Shown: positions 11,745 to 25,212 of the stretch, in pieces
How the letters are laid out: each line of letters opens with the position of its first letter
How positions within the stretch are numbered: position 1 is the first letter of the stretch
Assembly: GCF_051020975.1 (NCBI RefSeq)
Contig: NC_135046.1
Coordinates: 5,208,001 to 5,272,000, forward strand
Length of the DNA: 64,000 bases
Reading direction: 5' to 3'
From: Osmia lignaria lignaria
Taxonomy: Eukaryota > Arthropoda > Insecta > Hymenoptera > Megachilidae
Translations under genes and position numbers: made by a program
Notes under the pieces: model-generated
Told to the model about the DNA's origin: nothing
Seen by the model: the letters and a program-made list of their open reading frames with translations, nothing else
Database searches by the model: none

Positions 11745-14700
11745 CTCGTATTATCGGTGTGTACAGACGGGCTCTCAGCAATTTATCCATTACGGTCCCA
11801 GTCGCGCGCACTATTATTGCATTTTTTCAAATTATTGCTCGCCGGCATCGACGTTACGCTACCATCTTGATTGACAGACAGGACTGTGCCTTTATCGCGC
11901 GTACACGAGGCCGTAAAATGCTATACGTACCCTCAACGTCGTATTCTCGACGAGAATACTCGTACGAAGAGAAGAAGACTACTCTTGTATCGATAGACCA
12001 AAGGCGCTACGAAACGACGTTGTAATCGTACGGGATCGATAATTACGCGAATAGCGAGTCGCGTGTTCAAGCTCGCTTCGTTTCCTCGTTAAACACAGAC
12101 CTGTGTTTTACCATGTCGGTCGAGATCGTCAATTTTTTACGAGTCGTACGCGCTCGGACTCGATTATCCGTAGCTAGCTGCAGGCTGATCGTGTCCGAGG
12201 AGAACTCACGAGAGCGGAAAGACGGCCTCAAAAGAGACATAGCAGGAGCAGGAGCAGAAGCAACACCGGTAATACATCGCGTCCGAAGCGACTGGAAGGA
12301 TGTACGAGTTCGTTTGGGGCAGCAAAGTCCGTAGAGGCCCCCGTAAAGGTTGGCGCGATAAAAAATTCAGAGGGTGAATAAATCAAGAAACGTCGCAGCA
12401 GCGGCGTGCGCGAGTGCTCTCGCTATAAGTACCGACCCGATGTGCCACGATCCGTTCGGCCGGCGCGGCGATCCTCTTCTTTTGTACATACTTTATGACG
12501 AATAATGCGTGAAAAGGGACACGGGACGAGCTGCTGGCCGCCTTAACGCGTCTCGTTTCACCCTGGACATTCCCACGTATGTCCCTGGCTTAATCCTCTG
12601 ATCCGTCCTTAGAGGTGTGCAGAATGATTTAAAGGCACCCCTTGCTCGAATCGTTCTTGTCTTCCATTACAAAATAAGATTAACCGCGGTTGGCATACTA
12701 CACGTTGCAGAACTTGACGCATTGTCGTGCACCGTCGTTCGAGGTGTGTTGCGCACCTTGTCGTTCCTCGTTCGAGCAAGTTTTGTCGTTTTTCATCCTG
12801 CCCTTCGTACGATGCGGCGTTGAAAGGACTTGTACAATAAGGAGATCAAATGCGGTGGTATTTGCGTATCGAAACTCGAAACGTCGTCCACTTTCGTCAT
12901 CGTGTTAAGGGACACGTCGTCGGTTGGATTCGGTTTCGTTTGTTCGGGATAGGTATGCGATGGAAAAAGGGTCGGTAATTACGGGACGCTATGAAGTAAT
13001 GCTCGATACCTTTTACATTGCTATCTATTTGCGAGAAAAAGGATTAAGAGGCCGGACAAGAAGGATTGAGAAGTTGAGTAGGCGGCAGGGACGGCGAAGG
13101 GGTGAGGGAAACAGAGAGGGATGGAGGAGAAGGTTGGAAGGGTAGGAAGGGGAGGAGGGGGTGGATGGAAAAGCGAGAAAGAGAGGAGAAAACAGGAGAG
13201 GGAGAAACGTATCTATACGGTAGGTATAGATCGCGTACCGTATCGTTGAGTAAGTTGGAAACGGAGGGTAGGAGGCTCGGGGGGATGGCGGCTCATCTTG
13301 TAATGGACTCAGAAGACAGGCGAGTCGGCTAATGGACCCCTGCTCTTCCAGAAAAGCTCTCAGTATCTGTGCCACACGAGAGCATCGATGCCATCGGGCT
13401 GCGTCCTTCCAAAATCCGCAACGCGTATCGGCATCCAGCCTTTTTCCGTTTCTACGACACTACACGAGATACACCATCGACGATCTATCGATCTATTGTT
13501 CCTCTGACCGTGCAACAGCCCTGATCGCCTAATAGACGAAAACCGGTACTCGGCTTGTTTTCCAAGTTTACGCTCGAAAAAATATTTCAAGTTTCACGGA
13601 GTAGAAAGGCATCGGGGATACCTACGTGTTTGGATAACGGGCAACAAGCGGATGCGTGTAGGGAACAACCGTGTTTGGACGGTCACGCTCGGTGCCGGAA
13701 ATATTTTTCCGGTGCACAAATATTTTTCCGCGGAGATGCAAAACAGTTTGGCATATTTAAGAGGGCGCGCGTGTTTACAGGCGAACGCAACTAAACGTAT
13801 TTCTTTCGCTAGACACGGTTCGTAAAAAACGCTTTCGAGTGTAATCAAGGAATAATTGAAAGCAACGACACGCTGAAAAAAATATATTTTTCGATCGGTA
13901 TACCCGCGCGAGACCGTTCGCATGTCCTACAGGATAGGATCGTTGAGGTAGACGAATAGAAGTTGCCTGGAAACGAGCGAAAGAGAGAATATCTCGGAGA
14001 AAAAGCAAGTCCGGTACGAGAAGGAGCGTTAGCCAGAGGTAGTCGAGCCACTCTCATCTACTCCCACCAAGTCTCACCATCTTTCTTCTTATCCTTCGCA
14101 GTCGTCCTTTCCCGGTCCACTCTTGAGAGTAACGTCTACCTCCCTTGATGGGCAGTGCCACTTGAGCGGCACTAACCCACATACACATACGAGCCAGCAG
14201 GATCCACACGTACCTGTTCGTCCGATGTCCGATACATCAAGTCCATGCATAATAAATCCACGAAGCAGCGAGACGAGCGTGGACACGCGCTACCTTTAGC
14301 CGTATTGGTTGAACGGATGTTACAGCGAGGATACGCTTGGTCGAATAGGAATTTTGAAAACAGTACTCGGGACGTTTCTCGATGTGCGTTTTGTCCGTTT
14401 GCACGTCGAAAGAGCCTCCTTCGGATATCAATATCGAAAGGGAGATAGACGCATGTATTACGGGAAACTTGGTCATCAAATTTTTCCCGCCACTCTTCCT
14501 GTGTCCGCTAAAAACTTAAACGACGATTTGAAATTTGGCGTCTGTGTTGGATAGTTCCTTTTTTTCAATTTTTTACTGTTCGATTACCATCGAGAGTTTC
14601 GACGCTCCCTTGCGCGGACACGTAATTATCGTTACAGTTTCGTTAACGGAAACGGACATTGAATTGTGCTTCCTGTTTCGGCCTACCATCCCAGGCAATT

Positions 14701-17020
14701 ACGGGTAACGAAGGGTATATCGCGTGACTGCGGGAAATTTAGGTTTTATCGAAGAAAAGCTCGATCGAATTTAGAAGTTGAAACCGTGCGAGCTCTCTTA
14801 ATTAACGAACGCTAAATAAATCCGTAGCCGGGCGGAACTGGAATAGCCGGTGGACGGGGGTGCGGGTGGCAGCCGTAGAATTTATTTCGGCATCGACACG
14901 GAACGTTTCTTCGGCAGACAAGAGCGCGAGCGAGCGAGCTACCTAGCCAGCCGAGTGCCGTTTAGTTTAATACACGTAACGCTACTCTCCGGCTGCTTTT
15001 TCTCCCAAATACTCTACTTCCAACCGGTTCGAAGTAGTATAAGTCGTGGACAAAGTAGACGGCGTACAGAAAACCTCCATTAAAGTCCCTAGAAGTGATT
15101 AGTACCCTCCCCATCTTCTCCACCCTCGCTGTTTTCTCTATCCCTGCCGTATCCTTTCTCTCCTTTTTCCACTTTGCTATCTCTCCACTCTTTGCATCCC
15201 TTTCTACTAACCTTTTCTACTTGATCATTCGATCGTTTACCCGTTTGCCCGTTTCCCAGCCACGATTCCGTCGAAACGTATCCGCAATAGGCGGGAGAAA
15301 ACGAATTCCGATCGCTCGGAAACGATCACGAATTCCCCCTGATATTTTGCTAGTCCTTTAAATTTCGCTTCCGTTACCATGCTTTTTGGTATACGCGCGC
15401 GGCAACTAAAAACCTCGATAGACCTTTTGTGACATTCTATGAAATTAAATTCAACATAGATGGTTTCGTTCCTGATTGCAGATGAAACCTGGCAATCGCC
15501 CCAATTTCATTTCGCTCGCGAAAAAATATAGGGAAGGAGAGCTGTGTATGACGTTAGGGGCAGCAGGGGTGAAAAGGGTAAACCCGAACTGTAAACCGAC
15601 GCGTCGAAATCCCGATCCGAAAAATAGAGCGACGGCGTTTCCCGCGAACCGGAAACTTGGCGGACGTTAAATTTAACCGCGCTGCGATCGGGATGTTTCG
15701 GGGGTGTGCGCGGCAGAAAGGGTGGAAGGATAGAATGAATATAGAGAGGGTGAGTCGAGGACGAACGGGAAAAGTATAACTGCGAATCGAATAAGTTCAC
15801 GGGAATGTCATTTTGCGGGTGTAATCCACTCTTTTTCCTGATTTAATCAGTGGTCGGTCATAAATCAGGCAGTAATTAAAAGAGACCATCGTCGATGTGG
15901 CGGTAGTAAACATGGCCTAATCCATTTCGCTTGGGTAGCTCCATAGGTGTGGATAGTATGGGAGTGGAAAAAAGGTCATAGCCTTTCTAATTTAATCTGG
16001 CGAATGATTCCGTGATTCTCGAAGCCGGCGGCAACCCTTTCATTACTTACGTCCCCACCCTAACCAACGAGGCACCCTCGCGCGCGCTACCAGGCAGCCC
16101 GTGTGCCTGTGTGCCTTCTTTGCCCCGCGGCCACCCCCCAAGAACCGGCGCAGAACACTAAATCAGCGACCAGTGTAATTTTTGTAATGGGAGGTGTGGC
16201 CTCGTAGGGGTGGTAGACGCTTCTCCCAGCGGCAGAACCGGACATATAGTAGGGATGCCATCCCTGCGTTCGCTTCGCGTCGTGCAATGGTAGGGTTCGT
16301 AGGGGCGATTTCAAGGGGTGGAATTCTACGATGCGAGCACGCTGCTCCGGTGGTTAATCCTCCGTCGCTATGTCTCGACTCGGGTTACGATCCACCACGT
16401 TTCTCTCTCTTTTTCTCCCTCGTTCTTTCACCCTCTTGTTACGCTGTCTCTTGCAATGCTTTCTCTTTCCCTTCATCTTCCACGCTCGAACGTACTGTAC
16501 ACACATAGGCGCACACTTTCCCCCCGGTATAAAGCGATTTCGCCGTTGGTTTATCCTCGAAAGGAAGCTAATTAGAGACACTTCTAGTTTGTACGACCAA
16601 TGCCCGTGTGCTTATTAAATCCCCTATCGAGGAAACGTTTTCATTCGTATCGGTTCTTTGCTATTCCAACGAGCCATCTTCTCCTCGACTTCGTTATTCC
16701 CGCCTTTAATTAACTCGTATCGAATATACAAGTCAAATGTCCGACCATCAGGAGGACTACCTCTTAAAAAATCAACTCAACGTCGCAGCCCTCCGTTTCC
16801 TTCTTTTTTTTTTCCTCTCTTTTGCAATCGAAGCCGCACTCGAATCGTGGGAACATGTTCTGGAACCGATGGGACCAGAGTTTTAATCGCACGAGGTCTT
16901 AATCCGCTACGGAACGCCGAGCCCCGCTCCACGTCGCGTCGCGTCGGCTTCGCGGAGAATTCCGCTCGAGTAGCAGTTAAACTGTGCGGCAGCGTGAATG
17001 GTTCGATGATAGGCCGTTTC
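11745..17020. other. Non-coding DNA upstream of the candidate Bx promoter
   Basis: No coding sequence is recognised. Contents include a G-rich purine tract at about 13087-13207, a 13-bp direct repeat AAATATTTTTCCG at 13699-13711 and 13718-13730, pyrimidine-rich tracts near 15090-15200 and 16395-16470, and a consensus Su(H) site CGTGGGAAC at 16846-16854. The 249-codon frame at 16658-17407 has no domain-like features and runs straight through the promoter-like GTGGGG cluster, so I regard it as fortuitous. Confidence 0.55.
16846..16854 (+). promoter_or_regulatory. Su(H)/CSL-type binding site
   Basis: CGTGGGAAC fits the consensus YGTGRGAAM for Suppressor of Hairless, the Notch effector. It lies about 180 bp upstream of the GTGGGG cluster. 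A 9-mer of this degeneracy is expected by chance many times in 64 kb, so on its own it is weak evidence of Notch input. Confidence 0.3.
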
Positions 17021-17230
17021 GGAGTGGGGCAACGAGTGCGGGTTCGATGGTGGGTGCAAATACGGGTTTCGGCTCGCACGAGTTCCTCGGGTTCGAATAC
17101 GAGTGCGATTAGGAGTGGGGATAACAGCCAAGGGTGGGGAACACTGAAACACCGGCTGAGGGGTGGTGTTGCTTGCGATAGTGGGGAGTTGGGAGCGAAA
17201 GTGGGGGAACGAGCGTTCGTAGGAGTGGGG
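17021..17230 (+). promoter_or_regulatory. GTGGGG box cluster, candidate Bx promoter
   Basis: Six GTGGGG boxes occur at 17024, 17115, 17134, 17181, 17201 and 17225, all in the same orientation. The 13-mer TAGGAGTGGGGAT is repeated exactly at 17110 and 17220. GTGGGG/CACCC-type boxes are bound by Sp/KLF zinc-finger proteins in animals. The cluster ends about 390 bp before the best splice donor in the window, which fits a TATA-less proximal promoter feeding the Bx 5' exon. The promoter role is inferred; no transcript start is visible directly. Confidence 0.45.
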
Positions 17231-17276
17231 ATTTATCACTTTCGGTGGCGTGCCGCGGTCGCACGCGGTACTCGGC

Positions 17277-17618
17277 AGTTTACAACCGACCGCCGATTAG
17301 GCGGTTTCGTGAGCTCCGTTGTTTGCTATTCGGTGGCTCGTTCACGGTGTTTCAGAGACGCGGCATGTTTCGTTTCGTTGCGGAGTAAACACAGATATCG
17401 CGATTAGAATCGAACGGGATCTTCGACGATCGATACATCTGGTTGAGATTTAATTCGCGCGACGAATGTTCTGCTTTGATGGAGAGGCTAACACGAATGT
17501 CAAACAGTGAACGTTGTTCTGTGCAGCTGGTGTAGTGTCACGTGACGGAGGAGACCCGGAGAATCGTGCAGGGTACAAGGTGTCCGGAGAAGCTGGCTCG
17601 AATTTTGTGGATTGTCAG
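17277..17618 (+). other. Bx: Probable Bx 5' untranslated exon
   Basis: The 3' end is defined by CAG|GTAAGT (donor GT at 17619-17620), a perfect consensus donor and the only such 9-mer I saw on this strand. Joining it to the acceptor at 29555 gives a reading frame that hits an in-frame TGA at 17543-17545 with no ATG afterwards until 29579. That agrees with an untranslated leader and with the chosen start codon. Three short upstream frames are present: 17365-17388, 17466-17510 and 17479-17535. The 5' boundary is a guess placed at an initiator-like GGCAGTT. Other leader exons may exist. Confidence 0.45.
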
Positions 17619-19090
17619 GTAAGTTTCAATGATTTTTATCAATTCTTTGCGATTTAAACAACTCGGTTGTATGGCACGTTTCGTCAGAAATGAACGACGA
17701 GCAACGCAACAGGAACTCGTAATAGAACGTGTAATCTAAATTTCACGATTTCAATTTCATTTTCCACGCACCTGATTTGTGTTCTGTAAAAATAATGAAA
17801 TTTCGTGGAATCCGATTTGCGCGCCAAAGTTGACAGACAAAAAATTGCGGGAGAGACAAACGAACGACGACCTATTATTTTCATTTCTTCTACTTTGATT
17901 CGCGTGTTTTGCTATAATAATTAATCGTTAACATCGACCCTGCTAAACACATCCTCGCCTAAGACGACGAGATCGTATGGTTGCCGTTAATGATACCGAT
18001 TCCTTAGAAGCGTACTTAATCTGCATCCCGTAAAATGCTAGCACATTATTCCGCTAGCTTCGGCCGCGTGAGGTGGCGCTCGATTAGCGAGTTTCGCGGT
18101 AGCGGGAATTTTTCAATCAACCATCAGTATAACCGTGTGAAACCTGACATTTCACCGGGTCGATCGCGTTTTATAAAGGGTATAATGCCACTGTTATTAC
18201 GAATAGAATACCGGTCATTCACTTTAATGACACTGAAACGGTGCCAACCGATGCTTATCGCCCCAACGTAAACTCGCGAACAAAAAAATTTCATTCACCA
18301 TTTCTGTCGCCCATACAGAGCCATGAATTATCCGGTAAAAAGTTAACGGTGTACCCTTTTCGCGTGTTTTCGAATGCCAGATTGAAAATAATTGATCGGC
18401 TATTTATTTAGAATTAGCGTATCCGTTTTTTTTTTTACTTGAAAGGGGGTGCGTCCATTGACCGTCCCGGTTAGTCACAGACGCGAGAGAGATATTCGGT
18501 CGTTTGAATTTCAATAATTGGTGCCAGTTTTAGTAGCGACGGCGGTCTCGTTAGTCGTCCTCCCGAACGGAGTGACTTAATTATTTCGTTTGAAGTCCAC
18601 GGGGAAAGGGAGAGAGAGAGAGAAAGAGGGGGTGGGGAGGGGTGGAGAGAGAGGAGGAGGCTTGTGGACGGGGCAGAGACGAACGATCGCCTGTGTAGAG
18701 GTATGCTCTCCGTGAGCGCACAAATAAATTGAGAAAACTGGAGCGAGGGAGACGGTCGTGCGAGGCAAACGTTTATTTTACACCGACAAATTGGTGCGGC
18801 TAATTAGCTACGGCTAAAAGCAGAAGTATGACCGTGACGCTGCACCTCGTGTCTCGTCGCACGAATGTTGCTGTTACTGTCGTCGCAACGTGCTTGTTGC
18901 AGCGTTCGTCGTTGCAACGTCAGAGACGCACGATTCACGGCAATTGTCTCTTTCACCCTGTGCTTCTTCTTTCACGCGCGCCGCGCAAATTGAATTCAGG
19001 ACAGCGCCTCGTGTTCGCGCGATTTCGCGCTCATCCACCGAATCGCGTTAATGGCATAATTAATATTTACTTTTTTACGTCTTATTTCAT

Positions 19091-19094
<4 letters not shown>

Positions 19095-19124
<30 letters not shown>
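19095..19124. repeat. (TC)n microsatellite
   Basis: About 15 uninterrupted TC units in the first intron. Confidence 0.95.
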
Positions 19125-19128
<4 letters not shown>

Positions 19129-19729
19129 CCTGATCTTTAATTCTGTCGTGCTGTTCGTTTCGTAAATGGGATGATACGTTTCACGTAGGTATCTGTCGAC
19201 GATGACGCCGAAGAAAATTATAAGGGACCACGGTATGGCGATATAATTTAATAATGCCGGCCACACGTAATGTCTTTCGACACGCGTCAGCGATAATTCC
19301 AAGGCGAATGTCCAATAAAAAGCCACTTTGCCCGATCGAAATATCAAATGTAATCCTCTTAAGTTGGGTGCACCGGTCGAACGTGTATCTCCGGGACTGA
19401 CCATCGTAACCTATCCTTTTCTTCCCTTCTTTCTCTCCCTCTGTTGCTCCCTTTCTTTTATCTCTTTCTTCCACTCGTAGCGAATGGTACCTTTTTCCTC
19501 CTCGTCCCGCGCACTCACGAATCCAGCCGCGCGAGCTTCTAAGTTAACTTCTATCCCCTTCGCCCGTTTCCTTGCTCGCTCCCCTTTCCTATCCAGAGGC
19601 GTTGCTTTTACGGCGATTGAAGCTTCCCATGGGTCCTTGGGCATTCCGCCAGGTGGCAGTGCCGCGTCCTTCTGGGCGTCGGCCCCCAATATTCCATTTA
19701 CAAGATTTTTCAGACATCTCTGATTATAT

Positions 19730-19741
19730 CCCCCCCCCCCC
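19730..19741. repeat. Poly-C run
   Basis: Twelve consecutive C residues, followed 33 bp later by an 11-T run (19776-19786). A mononucleotide C run this long is uncommon, and its length is prone to assembly error. Confidence 0.9.
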
Positions 19742-22119
19742 TCCTACCATCGGTGGTTGGTGTGGTGTGCGTTTCTTTTTTTTTTTGCCGCATTTCGAAG
19801 GGAATTTTCTTCGGTACGATACACGCGGAGGGTGGAAGGAGGTCTGGTTGGTCTAATTTTTAACGCGCCACCCTCATCTACTCGGCAGGGCTGAAGTGGG
19901 CGGTCTGTGAGCGCACGCGAACGGGAATATAATTAACCCCGAACTTTAATTCGTTTCGTTGGCCGTAGTTCGCCGTAGCGGTTGCGACTCGATAAGGCAA
20001 TCGGGGGTAATGCGAATTTTCGGGGGTCGATTCGCCCCTAGAAGATCGGCTCGCGAGAGGGTAGTTTCCGCACGGTTTGAGCGCGCGCTTAATCGAACCG
20101 CGGTCGCGACTCGCAATATCGTTGTCCCCTCTCTGATCATTAAAGAACCATTTGCAGTTGCACCGATGCCGACCGACGTTGAATAATTAACCGGCCACCG
20201 ACTAAAATCGATTCATTAATTAATAAAGCGGCTACGTTCGCTTCTACTAATAACACCGGTCCACAATTGAATAGAGATCGCGTTCATTAACTGTCCCGTG
20301 TACTATTAGCAGCGGTTGCGGTACATTACCATCGAATCGAATCAACCGAGCCGAATGATCGAGTTCGCAGGCCGATAAACAATTTCTTTTTTTTTTTCCT
20401 CGTTTTATTTTGACCGCTCCGCTGGTCGTTGACTCGTATGGTCATCGGCTCGATGGTCAGGGTGTATCGACGCGCTGATTCGCGGGATAGCACGAACTTC
20501 CGTGCCCTAAACCGCGAACAATAACGGGCCGTTTCGTGTCACCGGTCTAAAAAGACTTTGTTCCCTTTGTTAAACGTTTCTCCCATCTCCCGACACGGCC
20601 TCGCTATCGGCGTCGCGCGACTCCCGCTCTCTTCGTGCTACGAATTTTCTCCTCCGCTTCCGGACGTCCCGAACAAACGAACGGCCAAGAAACTTCATTC
20701 TCTCTCTTTCACTCTTGCTCGTTGCTCCGCCGTGCCAGCTATTGGCCAAGGATATCTTTCGATTATCAAGACCTTCCGTAGCTACCGCCTTAGCCGAACG
20801 GGCGCCGTTGTCTTCTCGGCTCTTTCAATTAATGTTTTGATTGATTTCGGACCCCTGCCCGCAGGCCGAGCCGCCCTCTTCCGGCTCCTTCTCCTTCGAT
20901 CTCCTCGAACGGCCGTACGAGAGATCCTTGCTTTCCTGCTTCTTACCACGCTCCCCCCATCGATCTTCATATTTACCTTTTAAGCTTCCATTGTCTCGTT
21001 TATATGGTTCCGCGTTATTTGCCGAGGATTATACTTACATCTCGCGGTATCGTGTGTCTCGTCGAGGAAACAAGGTCACTCGTAAGATATCTTAGTCTGA
21101 AAATGTTTTCGTAACACTTGGGCGAGTAAAAATAGAAGTTACACGCTACTTTCTTAACTCTTTACGGTCGATAGGTACGTTTCGGTAACATTTGACATAA
21201 GTCACGGAGTAGTTACTGAAACAAATTGACGCAGATGTGGGGTAGCTCGTCCGCGTAGAAGGAAAAAACTTTATTCAGTTCATGTTATGACCTAACCCAA
21301 AGTTACAATCCAACGCTAACTGTATTTAACTTGTTCGTGATAGACCTAACTACATCTAACTCGCTATAACGCCGTTAGTATTGATATTCCCATTGCACCA
21401 TTCCGCTCCGGCGATTTATCTAAACCGGATTCAATCAACCACTCCGGCATTTCGATTACTTGTTACCGAAAGAATTACCATATTTCGCTCGTGAGATTGT
21501 ACCAACTACATGTCCACCACTTTTATTTTACTTAATCGACGGCAGTTTATATTATATTTTATTTCTTTGATTGCTAATAGTCACTATCGTACCTGTTCAA
21601 CCAGTATCTGCACCTACAGTGTCTTCCAAAAGCTTCGAACACGTTATAATTTGAAAATAAGTCGCGTATTTCTTAAGTTAAATTTTTAGAAGTTTCTTAG
21701 TTTTATTTTAATATTTTTAATAAGACTGTAGCGTATGTACGAGAAAGCTTATTTTGTTTAAAAAGCAAAAGTGCTTTCAACCTTTGAACAGCAGTGTATA
21801 TTACTTTCTTGATCAACGACTACGTCGTTCCACTTGTCTGACCACCTACGACCTCGTTCTACTTGCTCGATCCATCTTTGGTTCTATTCCGCGCACTGTA
21901 TGCAGAGATGAAAAGTTAGCTTGCAGAAGGAATGTGTATCCGACTTTATGTTACATACGAAAGTTAAAAATAAAAAATTAGCCGCGTATCGTTACTCCGT
22001 GGCGTTCTATTAAATCAAAGGGCGAGCGATTTAAAGCGGTTCGAGAGACAACGTTCGGATAACCGATAGCCGCAGCTTTCTCCTCGGATTAACCGAGACT
22101 TCCGTTTCCGATGCCCGTG

Positions 22120-22340
22120 TACGTGCCGAATCCACGCGGGCGAACGGACCTCCTGCGGAGGGATGTTTGGCAACGTACGAGTAGGCGGCGACGCCGCAGA
22201 CGGTGGCCGACGTCGCCGCTAGCGCAGCGTCACGACGATCCGGCCACAGTCGGTAGACGGTCGCCTTGAATCGGTGTTATACCGGTGGCTGTTTTATTGC
22301 GAGATTTGCGGCGTGGCCTCTCCGTGTAACAAGACTTACT
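22120..22340. promoter_or_regulatory. GC/CpG-rich island with hairpin in intron 1
   Basis: A locally GC-rich block contains GCGGCGACG at 22185-22193 and its exact reverse complement CGTCGCCGC at 22211-22219. It is compositionally distinct from the AT-rich DNA just before it (21.1-22.0 kb). It may be an internal promoter or enhancer; no donor or exon was identified next to it. Confidence 0.3.
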
Positions 22341-22578
22341 GAGATCTTAATAGAATCTGAGACCAGCTTCCCCTCTCGGCCGAGTCCCGTAGCAAGGAGC
22401 GAGTAACAGCCTTCGTTTTCGTTTTCTCAACCTTTTTTCTCTGTCGCGCTTTCTTTCCAAGCTAGCACGGTTCCTTCGTTGCCTGGCCTTTCTCTGCTCG
22501 AAGAAAGATGGAAGGGGAAGGGAGTTGACCCCGACGCTGCATCCCTCTATCAGGAAAAGGGGTGCTTATTCTAAGCGT

Positions 22579-22588
22579 ATATATAAGA
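22579..22588 (+). promoter_or_regulatory. TATA-like box in intron 1
   Basis: TATATATAAG matches the TATA consensus and is followed by a G-rich stretch, as in many TATA promoters. No good initiator is seen 25-35 bp downstream, and no strong donor within several hundred bp. It is a candidate alternative start at low confidence. Confidence 0.2.
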
Positions 22589-25133
22589 GGGGGCAGGAGA
22601 ATGGCCGGGGTGAGCTGAAGGGTGATTTATGAATATTGCCTACCGAGAAAAGTGTATCGCGCTGCCATGCCGCGTCGATTTTACCTCGGCGAACGACTTT
22701 GAAGCGGCCCCGTACGCGAACTTTTCTCCATAACATTCTTGTCCTTCCGATTAGCGGAGATCGACGAAATAGAAAAGATACGCGGGTCGGAAACGATCGG
22801 AATCAATCCCGTCTTTACCGGTCCGTTGACTTTCTCTCGATTCTATCGAGCATTCCTGTTTATCTCAGCGAATCATCGATTCGCCGGTGGAAAAATGAAA
22901 AATCATTGCTCGTTGCGGCTGAATTTCGATCGCGGAGATTACGCAGACGCGATCGGTGCAGAGTAACTATTCTTCCTGGCAACGGGACGTAATTAATTTG
23001 CCGTTTTATCGCGTTGCAGCGGCTATTAATTATAAACTGGGTGCGCGACGAAATGAATGGTCCTTCGGTCGACAATAGAGACAGCTTATTAATAAATATG
23101 ACCGGTGCGTACCTTCCTCACGCGGCGCGCTAGTGACGATCGCGAAATTCGAAACACGTGTCTCTGTGTCATCGGGTCGACCGCTTTCCCGCGTGAACGG
23201 AATATTCAGCGGCTGTTTTATAGTGCAAATATTTTGCTTGACTTCGAATGGTAAACATCACGCTCGCTGGCGATCCGAAGGGCGATCGCGTTCAACAAAT
23301 CCCACGCTGCTCGCTAGTAAACTTCGACTCGTCTCGGAATCCACCCTTCACACGATACGTTCCATTTACACGGGAGATATTTTAGAATTTTTTCGTTTTT
23401 CTTTGCTATCGTTATCATCGAATAATTTAACGTGATCTGGTTTCTTCATTAATCGCTCGCCTTTTAAATTTCTAACCAGTCGCATTTGAAATATGAATGC
23501 AATTTAATATCCTGCATGAATTTTTCGTTTCCACGCGGGCTTTCCAAAATAGCCACTTTTTAACATCCTCCTTGGTCGTTCCAGATATCGTTGGAACAAA
23601 AATAAGTTTAAATTGAATTCTGTACTCCCCTATCCGCGACGACATCCACGCGCATCCGCTTACCATCTATCCCCGTGTTCTTTATACCATCGAACAATTC
23701 TATTTTGCTTTCCCACCACCGGCAGCCCCTCGATATATCGTAGTCGTTGCTCGAGTCTCGTAGAAGCCGCATCAAACAAGAAATCACTTGGTATCGATGT
23801 TAGTTGCGAGCTAGGAAAGTGGAAAATAAAACGGTGGTTGGGGGGTGCAACGAGAAGAATTGAAAATTGAACGCGAAACTATTATCTCCGCCTTATCGTC
23901 TTTTAATACGATTTTTCTCTCCTTTTCTCTGTTCTGCTCGTTCGCAGTTCTCGTTCCTTTAATTCGATAAAAACTGAATAAACAGACGGACACGCTTGCT
24001 GCCGGAAAATTTCGCGTTATATTCGCGGCAATAATTGTTCGCGTAGTTAACCGGCTAATTATCGCGAAACTTGGAAAATATCTGGACGTTCGCGGATACG
24101 ACAGCGTTGGCACGCGTACCGTAGAGAGAGAGAGAGAGTACCGATAAGGATATTTTATAACGAGCTCGGTACGAAGACAGCACCGTCGCCACGGTTGCCT
24201 GCGCACATAACGGCAGGATCGAGAAGAGATCTGTCTCCCCAGGAAGCTTGTTAGGCGTCGGCGAGCTCCGCTATCTTCTAATTGGCGATATAATGATTCT
24301 GAAGGATGGAATACCATGGTCCTGAAGGGGCCGAGGAGCACCCTACTCCGTACCTTCCCTTGTTAGGGGTGAAATTAAAATTTGGCTCTACCTACCTTCA
24401 GCCTTCCCCTTCCTCTCGATCGACTATCCCTTTCTTTACCACTCTTGCGCTACCTTCTTCTTTCTTATCCACTCTATTCACCTCTTGCACTTTCGTCCTC
24501 TGTTCGCCTCTTTCTCTCTTCGAGCCGACTCTTCTTGCCCCTGGTGGCTTCGTTACGCGGTCGCTGGGAAATTTATACGTCTTCTCGTAGTCCGGAGATC
24601 CGTCCGCGAGCTACGCGACTCCAGGATGCGTTGTTCGGATTTCGAGAACCTTTCTCGGAACGAAAGGTGCTCCTCGAGTGCCGCGCGATTGCGTTTGTTA
24701 GTCTCGACGAGAAACGTCGTTAACAGACGAAGAATAGATTCTTGATAATCGACGAAACCTCGATTTGTCCTCGCGCGAACCTATCTGGCGAGCGAAAATT
24801 CCACGAGCTCGCTGTAATTGGAGCGATTAAAAGCGTCTTCTTAGCGCCGTCTAATTGGACGGGTTGATTCAAAAGTGGCGTATCAAACGCGGATATCGTT
24901 TTATATCTTCGGTAACTATGAGCGGAGGAATCAACGGCGACGAGGCCGTAGTTGAACGTCGATGCTTAATTAAACGTTAATTTGGTGAACGAGCGGCGAA
25001 CGGGTGTATGCGAGGCAGCGAGGCAGGTGGGGGCACAGGTATTAGCAGGGGCGAAATTAAGGCTCGCCGGTTGATTCGAATTCTCCTTGAGAAATTTCCT
25101 TTCCCGAGGAACGCCCTTCGGTGCGCTCTCTAG

Positions 25134-25212
25134 TAGTTACTAAACTGGTCGTCTCAATTAGCGAAACTTGCAACTACGTTACCGACTTCCAATTAGTCAT
25201 AGGTTGCAAACT
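25134..25212. repeat. Duplicated intronic element, copy A
   Basis: Shared blocks with copy B, in the same order, are TAGTTAC, CTGGT, CTCAATTAG, AACTT, ACGT, TCCAATTAG, TAGG and AAACT. Homeodomain-type CAATTAG cores lie at 25155-25161 and 25190-25196. Block order with diverged spacers suggests an old local duplication of regulatory DNA. No coding content. Confidence 0.65.

Noticed and set aside
16658..17407. 249-codon + strand frame, the longest in the window
   Set aside because: Composition is Arg/Ser/Gly-rich with no domain or family resemblance. It overlaps the GTGGGG cluster and probable leader exon, and long chance frames are common in CpG-rich DNA.
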